Shown: piece after piece, positions 58,237 through 64,000 of the stretch | Position numbering within the stretch: position 1 is the stretch's first letter | Layout: the number at the start of each line of letters is the position of its first letter | DNA from: Catenulispora sp. MAP5-51 | GTDB lineage: Bacteria; Actinomycetota; Actinomycetes; Streptomycetales; Catenulisporaceae | Assembly (NCBI RefSeq): GCF_041261205.1 | Contig: NZ_JBGCCH010000038.1 | Location: 1 to 64,000, forward strand | DNA: 64,000 bases | Direction of reading: 5' to 3' | Notes under the pieces: generated by a model | The model's input: only the letters and a program-made list of their open reading frames with translations | Databases searched by the model: none | What the model was told of the DNA's origin: nothing | Position numbers and translations under genes: made by a program

Positions 58237-58896
58237 ATGACCTCTCATCCGACGTCCGAGCCGCAGGCCGCCGGGGCGCCCCGACGGCGCCGCACGCGGC
58301 TGGGCGTGATGGGCGGCACCTTCGACCCCGTGCACCACGGCCACCTGGTCGCGGCCAGCGAGGTCGCGAGCCTGTTCGGGCTCGACGAGGTGGTGTTCGT
58401 CCCGACCGGTGAGCCCTGGCAGAAGTCCGAGCGCCGGGTGTCCGCGGCCGAGGACCGGTACCTGATGACGGTGATCGCCACCGCCTCCAATCCCCGGTTC
58501 TCGGTGAGCCGCGTCGACATCGACCGCGGCGGGCCCACGTACACCATCGACACCCTGCGGGAGCTCTCGGCCGAGCGCGGCCCGGACACCGACCTGTTCT
58601 TCATCACCGGTGCGGACGTGCTGGAGCAGATCTTCTCCTGGCACAACGCCAAGGAGCTGTTCGACCTCGCGCACTTCATCGGCGTCACCCGGCCGGGCCA
58701 CCAGCTGGCCGACCCGGGCCTGCCGCCCGGGAAGGCCTCGCTGGTGGAGGTGCCGGCCATGGCGATCTCCTCGACCGGCTGCCGCGAGCGGGTCCGGCAC
58801 GGCGAACCGGTCTGGTACCTGGTGCCCGACGGCATCGTCCAGTACATCAACAAGCGGGGGCTCTATCGGGACACCCCTGGGACAGGGACGGCATGA
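58237..58896 (+). CDS. nadD: Nicotinate-nucleotide adenylyltransferase
   Basis: Makes nicotinate adenine dinucleotide in NAD synthesis. The 219-residue protein has the nucleotidyltransferase motif [12 protein letters not shown] (26-37) and the ISST motif (about 181) near the C-terminus. The first 20 residues are a basic Ala/Pro-rich extension, common in actinobacterial NadD. It overlaps the LytR_C gene by four bases (ATGA), and rsfS follows, the usual nadD-lytR-rsfS cluster. Confidence 0.96.
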   Translation: MTSHPTSEPQAAGAPRRRRTRLGVMGGTFDPVHHGHLVAASEVASLFGLDEVVFVPTGEPWQKSERRVSAAEDRYLMTVIATASNPRFSVSRVDIDRGGPTYTIDTLRELSAERGPDTDLFFITGADVLEQIFSWHNAKELFDLAHFIGVTRPGHQLADPGLPPGKASLVEVPAMAISSTGCRERVRHGEPVWYLVPDGIVQYINKRGLYRDTPGTGTA

Positions 58897-60986
58897 GCTG
58901 GCCGGGGGAGAACGATCCGCCGAGCGGCGGCAGCGGCGGCAACGGGGGACGCGGCCGGCGGCGGCGCGCCGACAACCCACCGGAAGACCCGTATCAGACC
59001 GCGCAGAGCCAGGGTTCCGGCGCCGGACGGCACGGTTCGGGGGAGTACGAGAGGCCCGCCGAGTACGTGGCCCGGGCCGAGCAGGAGGCCGCGGCGTACG
59101 ACCAGTACAGCGGATACGCGGACCCCGGTTACCAGCAGCCGCAGTACCAACAGGATCCGTACCAGCAGGACCCGTATCAGCAGGGCGGATACCAGCAGAG
59201 CGGGTATCAGCAGTACCAGGCCCAGGATCCCTATCAGGCGCAGGACCAGCACCAGGCGCCGGATCCATACCAGAGCCAAGACCCTTACCAGGCGCAGTCG
59301 TACGGATACGGAAACACCTATCCCGAAGCGCCTGCCCAGTACCAGAACCTCGACTCCTCGGGCTTCTACCAGCCCACCTATCAAGCGCCGCAGCAGCCGT
59401 CGTACGAGCACGACCCCTACGGCCAGGCCCAGGCCCAGCCCCAAGCTCAAGCGCAAGCCCAGGCCCCGCAGGCTCCCCAGGCCCCCCAGACTCCGTCCTA
59501 CGAGCAGTTCCCCCAGCAGCCCTCGTACGAGGACCCGTCCGTCCAGCGCGTCTCGGCGTTCCCGACGATGCCCGAGCCGGTCGCCGGCTTCGTACCGGAC
59601 CCCGAGCCGGCCCCGGTGCGCGGCGTCACCGTCGAGAGCGCGGCCGAAGCCGGCGGCAGCGCGGGTACCGGCAGCACCGGCGGCATCGGTGACACCGGCG
59701 AGCCCGAGGGCGAGCTGAGCAACTGGCTCGAGTTCGTCGGCCGGGACGAGCGCCGCGCCGAGCGCGCCCGGCGGCGCCGGGTCCAGCTGATCTCGCTGAC
59801 GACCGTCCTGGTGCTGCTGGTGGTCGGCGGCGGTGCATGGTTCCTGTTCAGCGGCGACAGCAGCGTGAAGGCCACCGAGACCACGGTCCTGTTCCAGGTC
59901 AAGGACCCGAACGGCAACGCGGTCGGCAACGTGGTGCTGGTCGCGGACAAGAACGAGGTGGCCGGCAAGAGCGATCCGGCCGGCCGGGGCGCGGCGGTGC
60001 TGATCCCCTCCGAGCTGAGCGTGGAGTCCGCGGCGCTGGACAGCCAGGCGTTCGGCGGTGCCATGCCCGACACCGCGCCGGCCGGCAAGGACGCGCTGAC
60101 CACGCTGCTCGGCGTGGATGTGGACGGCGTCTGGTCGATGGACGGGCTGACCTTCGCGGCGCTGCTGAACAACCTGATCGGCGTGACCGTCACCGTGGAC
60201 CCGGCCTCGGCCGCCGCGGTGCTCGACCCGAGCGGCAAGCCGCTCTTCCAGGCCGGCCGGCAGGACATGACCGGCGACAAGGCCGCCTACTACGCGACCT
60301 ACAAGCCCAAGGGCGAGTCCCCGGACAAGCAGCTGGCCCGGTTCGGCCAGGTCGTGCAGGCCATGCTGGCCAAGATCCCGCACCAGGCGAGCACCACCAC
60401 CGCGGTGCTCAACAGCCTGGCCGCGGTCCCGGACCCGGCGCTGCCCAACGACAAGCTGGCCGGGATCCTGACCGCGCTCGGCGCCGAGGAGCAGGGCGGC
60501 CGGTTCACCGAGCAGCCGCTGCCGGTGCGCTCCGACGGCTCCGGGGTGATGGACCTGGACCAGGCGTCCGCGGTCGTCAAGAACCTGCTGCCCGGCGCGT
60601 CCAAGGCCAAGGACAACGGCGGCCTGACCCGGGTCTCGGTGGCCGACGCCACGGGCCGGTCGGACACCGTCTCCAGCCGCGCGATGGCCGAGTCCAAGCT
60701 CGTCGGCGGCGGTTACACGCCGATGGACCAGGGCGTGGTGGCGCAGGCGCCGAACACCTACGTGATGGTGCCGTCCCAGGGCGCGATGTCGCTCGGCGAC
60801 CAGGTGGCGCTGGCGCTGGGGCTGCCGGACAGCGCGGTGCGGGTCACACCCTTCGACACCACGCTCACCGACGCCCGGGTGGTGCTCGGCGCGGACTGGA
60901 CGCAGATCGGGCAGGTGCCGGCCGACCAGCCGACCACGCCGAGCGCGCCGAGTTCGCCGAGCACGCCGAACGCCCCGGCGGGCTGA
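58893..60986 (+). CDS. LCP/LytR_C-type membrane protein with Tyr/Gln-rich N-terminal arm
   Basis: A 697-residue protein: a disordered cytoplasmic arm (about 1-290) with DPYQQ/QDPYQ and QAQAQ repeats, one span (about 301-322), an exterior domain resembling the LytR-CpsA-Psr fold in outline ([23 protein letters not shown], then [18 protein letters not shown]) but without the usual conserved Arg/Asp lipid-pyrophosphate residues that I can find, and a C-terminal LytR_C domain (about 575-670, [15 protein letters not shown]... VMVPSQG). It may be a catalytically dead relative of the Streptomyces LCP protein encoded between nadD and rsfS. Overlaps nadD by 4 bases. Confidence 0.8.
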   Translation: MSWPGENDPPSGGSGGNGGRGRRRRADNPPEDPYQTAQSQGSGAGRHGSGEYERPAEYVARAEQEAAAYDQYSGYADPGYQQPQYQQDPYQQDPYQQGGYQQSGYQQYQAQDPYQAQDQHQAPDPYQSQDPYQAQSYGYGNTYPEAPAQYQNLDSSGFYQPTYQAPQQPSYEHDPYGQAQAQPQAQAQAQAPQAPQAPQTPSYEQFPQQPSYEDPSVQRVSAFPTMPEPVAGFVPDPEPAPVRGVTVESAAEAGGSAGTGSTGGIGDTGEPEGELSNWLEFVGRDERRAERARRRRVQLISLTTVLVLLVVGGGAWFLFSGDSSVKATETTVLFQVKDPNGNAVGNVVLVADKNEVAGKSDPAGRGAAVLIPSELSVESAALDSQAFGGAMPDTAPAGKDALTTLLGVDVDGVWSMDGLTFAALLNNLIGVTVTVDPASAAAVLDPSGKPLFQAGRQDMTGDKAAYYATYKPKGESPDKQLARFGQVVQAMLAKIPHQASTTTAVLNSLAAVPDPALPNDKLAGILTALGAEEQGGRFTEQPLPVRSDGSGVMDLDQASAVVKNLLPGASKAKDNGGLTRVSVADATGRSDTVSSRAMAESKLVGGGYTPMDQGVVAQAPNTYVMVPSQGAMSLGDQVALALGLPDSAVRVTPFDTTLTDARVVLGADWTQIGQVPADQPTTPSAPSSPSTPNAPAG

Positions 60987-61082
60987 GCGGACCCCCGCCG
61001 CGCCCGAAACCCGGGCCCGGTGCCCCGGCGCGCATGAGATCCTGGTAACCGCCCAGCAAGTGACCACGAACGGAAGACCTTC

Positions 61083-61604
61083 ATGACCGCAACCGACCGC
61101 GCCCGTGAACTTGCCATCGCGGCGGCCCAGGCGGCGTCCGACAAGGTGGCCGACGACATCGTCGCGTACGACGTGAGCGACGTGTTCGTGATCACCGACG
61201 CCTTCGTCCTGGCCTCCGCCAACAGCGACCGCCAGGTGCGCGCGATCGTCGACGGCATCGAGGAGCGGCTGCTGGAGATCGGCGCCAAGCCGGCGCGGCG
61301 CGAGGGCGAGCAGGAGGGCCGCTGGGTCCTGCTGGACTACATCGACATCGTGGTGCACGTCCAGCACGCCGAGGAGCGGACGTACTACTCGCTCGAACGG
61401 CTCTGGAAGGACTGCCCGCTCATCGAGCTGCCCGAATCGGTGACGAACGGCCGCAGCGAGCGGCCGGCCGGCACGGCGGCGGCGGTCGCCGGCCAGGCCG
61501 AGGACCTCGCGCCCGAGGACGGCCTGGACGGCCGGGGCGAGGAGTCCGACGGGTTCGAGGAGTTCGACGAGGACGACGACCTCGCCGGCGGTCCGGGCGC
61601 GTGA
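61083..61604 (+). CDS. rsfS: Ribosome silencing factor RsfS
   Basis: Binds L14 and blocks subunit joining during starvation. The 173-residue protein has the core DIVAYDVSDVFVITDAFVLASANSDRQ and the HVQHAEERTYYSLERLWKD block (residues about 84-103); an acidic, disordered C-terminal extension of about 55 residues (EEFDEDDD) follows. CGGAAGA precedes the ATG. The stop overlaps the next GTG by four bases (GTGA). Confidence 0.95.
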   Translation: MTATDRARELAIAAAQAASDKVADDIVAYDVSDVFVITDAFVLASANSDRQVRAIVDGIEERLLEIGAKPARREGEQEGRWVLLDYIDIVVHVQHAEERTYYSLERLWKDCPLIELPESVTNGRSERPAGTAAAVAGQAEDLAPEDGLDGRGEESDGFEEFDEDDDLAGGPGA

Positions 61605-62341
61605 CCGGGAACCAGGACGGGGGCATAGGGGACGGAGCCCCGGCCCCGCGCGGCCAGGAGCCGACCGAGACCGCGCCGTCCGGCATGGACCGGGCCGCGC
61701 ACAAGCCGGGCTCCCGCCAGATCGTGCTCTGGCGCCACGGCCGCACGGCCTGGAACCTGGAGGGCCGCTTCCAGGGCCAGACCGACATCCCCCTGGACGA
61801 GGTCGGCCTGGCGCAGGCCGAGCGGGCCGCCCGCGTGCTGGCGGGCCTCGGCCCCAGCGTCATCGTCGCCTCCGACCTGATCCGCGCCACCCGCACCGCC
61901 GACACCCTGGCCCGCCTCACCGACCTGCCGGTCAGCCTCGACGAGGGCCTGCGCGAGACCTACGCCGGCCGCTGGCAGGGCCTGAACGACGACGAGATCA
62001 TCGCCCGCTACCCCGAGGAGTTCGCCGCCTTCCGCCGCGGCGAGCCGATCCGGCGCGGCGGCGGCGAGTTGGAGGTCGAGGTCGCCGATCGCGTGGTCCC
62101 GGCCATCCTGCGCGGCCTGGAGAAGGTCCCGCCCGGCGGCATCCTGGTGGTGGCCACCCACGGCGGCGCGGCGCGCGTGGCGCTCGGCCGCATGATGGGC
62201 CTGCCGGCCGAGCTGTGGAGCGCGCTGGGCGGCCTGTCGAACTGCTGCTGGTCCATCCTCGGCGAGGCCCGCCGCGGCTGGCGGCTGCTGGAGCACAACG
62301 CCGGCACGCTGCTGGAGCCGGTGATCGGCGACGACGAGTAG
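61601..62341 (+). CDS. Histidine phosphatase (phosphoglycerate-mutase-like)
   Basis: A 246-residue member of the branch-1 histidine phosphatases. The catalytic motif is LWRHGRTAWN (about residues 43-52), and the second His is in VVATHGG (about 184). A hydrophilic 38-residue N-terminal extension precedes the domain. It follows rsfS with a GTGA overlap as in other actinobacteria, where these are annotated as mutases but many are phosphatases (for example of glucosyl-3-phosphoglycerate). Substrate unproven. Confidence 0.9.
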   Translation: MTGNQDGGIGDGAPAPRGQEPTETAPSGMDRAAHKPGSRQIVLWRHGRTAWNLEGRFQGQTDIPLDEVGLAQAERAARVLAGLGPSVIVASDLIRATRTADTLARLTDLPVSLDEGLRETYAGRWQGLNDDEIIARYPEEFAAFRRGEPIRRGGGELEVEVADRVVPAILRGLEKVPPGGILVVATHGGAARVALGRMMGLPAELWSALGGLSNCCWSILGEARRGWRLLEHNAGTLLEPVIGDDE

Positions 62342-62508
62342 GACGGGCTGAGGGGCGCGCGGCGGCGGCCACCTGGGCCGCTGATCGCTGATCGCTGGTG
62401 CCGGAGTGCGGTTGCTCTGCGAGAACACGTTTTCGGGGCGCGCGCCGGCGGCCTTCTCGCGCCGGCCCACATCGCGGGCGACAGAAGCCGGTTGCCGTCG
62501 CGGCGCAA

Positions 62509-62514
62509 TAACGT
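62509..62514 (+). promoter_or_regulatory. -10 hexamer of leaderless acetyltransferase gene
   Basis: TAACGT ends 7 bases before the ATG at 62522. The rest of 62342-62508 holds nothing but a small GCTGATC duplication at 62380. Confidence 0.45.
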
Positions 62515-62521
62515 CGTCGCC

Positions 62522-62950
62522 ATGCCGGCTCCCGAACTCCGTCCCGCGACCCCCGTCGACCTCGACGCGGTCCTGGCCTTCTGGCAGCTCGCCGCCGAGG
62601 ACGCGCACCGCCCCGCCGACAGCGCCCGCGCGCTCGAAGCCCTGCTCGCCCGCGACCCCGAGGCCCTGATCCTCGCCGTCGACCCGGCCACCGCCGAGCT
62701 GCTCGGCACCGTCATCGCAGGCTGGGACGGCTGGCGCTGCCACCTCTACCGCCTCGCCGTCCACCCCGGCCGCCGCCGCGCGGGCATCGGCCGCCTCCTG
62801 GTCGCCGCCGCCGAAGCCCGCTTCCGCGCCCTGGGCGGCACTCGCGCCGACGCCATGGTCCTCGACGAGAACGACCTCGCCCACCATGCCTGGCGTTCCG
62901 GCGGCTACGCGCCGCAGCCCGAGTGGTCCCGCTGGGTCAAGCCTCTGTGA
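62522..62950 (+). CDS. GNAT-family N-acetyltransferase
   Basis: A 142-residue single-domain acetyltransferase. Acetyl-CoA binding is marked by LYRLAVHPGRRRAGIGRLLVAAAE (about residues 76-99; R-x-x-G-I-G) and the late HHAWRSGGY motif. Its substrate is not apparent. The ATG at 62522 has a -10 hexamer right upstream; a GTG-type start at 62492 is in frame but would lie within that promoter. Confidence 0.85.
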   Translation: MPAPELRPATPVDLDAVLAFWQLAAEDAHRPADSARALEALLARDPEALILAVDPATAELLGTVIAGWDGWRCHLYRLAVHPGRRRAGIGRLLVAAAEARFRALGGTRADAMVLDENDLAHHAWRSGGYAPQPEWSRWVKPL

Positions 62951-62980
62951 GCCGGCGGGTTTGTGCGGCACGCTGGGACC

Positions 62981-64000
62981 GTGACGGCTGAGATCTTCCA
63001 CCCCGAGACCTACACCCGCGCCGTCCCCCACGACCGCTTCGCCGAGCTGCGCCGCACCACGCCGGTGTGCTGGATCGAGGAGCCGGCGGTCGGGGCGTGG
63101 CCGGCCGGGCCCGGGTACTGGGGAGTGTTCGCGCATGCCGACGTCAAGCGCGTCCTGCGCGACCCGCAGACCTTCTCCTCGCACCTCGGCGGCACCCAGA
63201 TCCGCGACCCCGAGACCCGGGACGACCTGGCCTTCGTGCGCGCGATGATGCTGAATCAGGACCCGCCGGCGCAGTCCCGGCTGCGCCGCATCGTCGCGGC
63301 CGCCTTCACCCCGCGGGCGATCCGCCGCCTGGAGGAGACCATCGCCGAGCGGGCCCGCGTGCTCGTCGACGTGGTCCTGCCCGCCGGGCGCGCCGACTTC
63401 GTCGAGGTCGCCGCCGACCTGCCGGTGTGGACGCTGGCCCGCATCATGGGCGTCCCGGACGAGGACCGCCGGCTGCTGTACGACTGGGCCAACCGGGTGA
63501 TCGGATATCAGGACGCGGACTACGCCGGCCTGAGCACCGCCGATGCCGAGGCGCTGAGCCCGCTGGGCCGCGCGGCGCTCGCCGCGCGGCCGGCCTCGAT
63601 GACCCGGCCCGACGGCCGTCCGCTCAGCCCGCGCTCCCGGGCCGGCCTGGCCGACATGTACGCGTACGCACACGGTCTCGCGGCTGCCACGTCCGACAGG
63701 GACGGCAATAGCGATGGCGACAGCGATGGCGACAGCGGCGGCATCGTCGGCCGCCTCCTCGCCGAGGGCCTCACCGACGACGAGTTCGAGAACATGTTCT
63801 TCCTCTTCGCCGTCGCCGGGAACGAGACCCTCCGCAACGGCATCCCCGGTGCGCTCCTCACTCTTCTGGAGCATCCCGACCAGCTCGACCAGCTCAGCCG
63901 CGACCCCGAAGCCGGCCTCGGCACCGCCGTCGACGAACTCCTGCGCTTCTGGCCGCCGGTCATGCAGTTCCGCCGCACCGCGACGTGCGACGTCACCCTC
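62981..64000 (+). CDS. Cytochrome P450 (3' end outside the window)
   Basis: The first 340 residues of a soluble bacterial P450, probably a steroid/fatty-acid type (CYP12x-like) by the NQDPPAQSRLRRIVAAAFTPRAI segment. The I-helix oxygen-binding motif is A279-GNET283 and the K-helix ExxR is E319-LLR322; the heme-ligand Cys loop lies beyond the window. The GTG at 62981 starts the homologous N-terminus. Residues about 242-258 include an unusual hydrophilic repeat (NSDGDSDGDSG) from a 12-bp coding duplication. No redox partner gene is in view. Confidence 0.9.
   Translation, partial: MTAEIFHPETYTRAVPHDRFAELRRTTPVCWIEEPAVGAWPAGPGYWGVFAHADVKRVLRDPQTFSSHLGGTQIRDPETRDDLAFVRAMMLNQDPPAQSRLRRIVAAAFTPRAIRRLEETIAERARVLVDVVLPAGRADFVEVAADLPVWTLARIMGVPDEDRRLLYDWANRVIGYQDADYAGLSTADAEALSPLGRAALAARPASMTRPDGRPLSPRSRAGLADMYAYAHGLAAATSDRDGNSDGDSDGDSGGIVGRLLAEGLTDDEFENMFFLFAVAGNETLRNGIPGALLTLLEHPDQLDQLSRDPEAGLGTAVDELLRFWPPVMQFRRTATCDVTL

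Overview
The window is a very GC-rich actinobacterial chromosome segment with strong G/C preference at third codon positions, many GTG starts and no CRISPR array or recognisable insertion sequence. Housekeeping gene order (tig-clpP1-clpP2-clpX, valS-folC, mreBCD-mrdA-rodA, rne-rplU-rpmA-obgE-proB, proA, nadD-rsfS) matches the core chromosome of filamentous Actinomycetes (Streptomyces-like). Catenulispora or a relative is my low-confidence guess. No gene-free stretch exceeds 300 bases; the longest are the leaders of rplU (47606-47893) and rne (43326-43579).

Layout. 1-11 kb: aminopeptidase N (minus), a mycothiol-dependent nitroreductase, tRNA-Pro, a disordered protein, an Fpg/Nei glycosylase, a membrane SpoIIE-type phosphatase, tRNA-Gly, a small possibly beta-trefoil protein, RpiB and an MMPL transporter. 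10.5-16.3 kb is an accessory patch: an aldehyde dehydrogenase, a DUF2625 protein, a remnant in which a truncated cellulose-synthase-like glycosyltransferase, an SGNH domain and a frameshifted GH16 glucanase are spliced together, a DUF3592 protein and an acetyltransferase. 16.3-21.6 kb: trigger factor and ClpP1P2X proteostasis genes, followed by a MazEF toxin-antitoxin pair. 21.6-33.8 kb: valS, folC, a DUF4233 protein, a PAP2 phosphatase, then the elongasome operon mreB-mreC-mreD-mrdA-rodA. 33.9-43.3 kb: the paired genes TIGR03960 and DUF2344 are separated by a 6.6-kb block with galK-galT, an XRE-cupin regulator divergent from a BenE transporter, and a secreted cell-wall-binding protein. 43.6-55.7 kb: RNase E, L21, L27, Obg and proB; a sigma/anti-sigma pair and a MerR/SnoaL divergon lie between proB and proA. 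55.9-64 kb: a membrane protein, an M48 protease, two tiny membrane proteins, nadD, a LytR_C protein, rsfS, a phosphoglycerate-mutase-like phosphatase, an acetyltransferase and a truncated cytochrome P450.

Two features recur across the window. First, at least nine starts carry a TANNNT-like -10 hexamer ending 6-8 bases before the initiation codon, which predicts leaderless mRNAs. Second, short tandem repeats of 9-18 bp sit on or beside stop codons at five loci. The most unusual single locus is the three-gene polysaccharide mosaic at 12970-15144.
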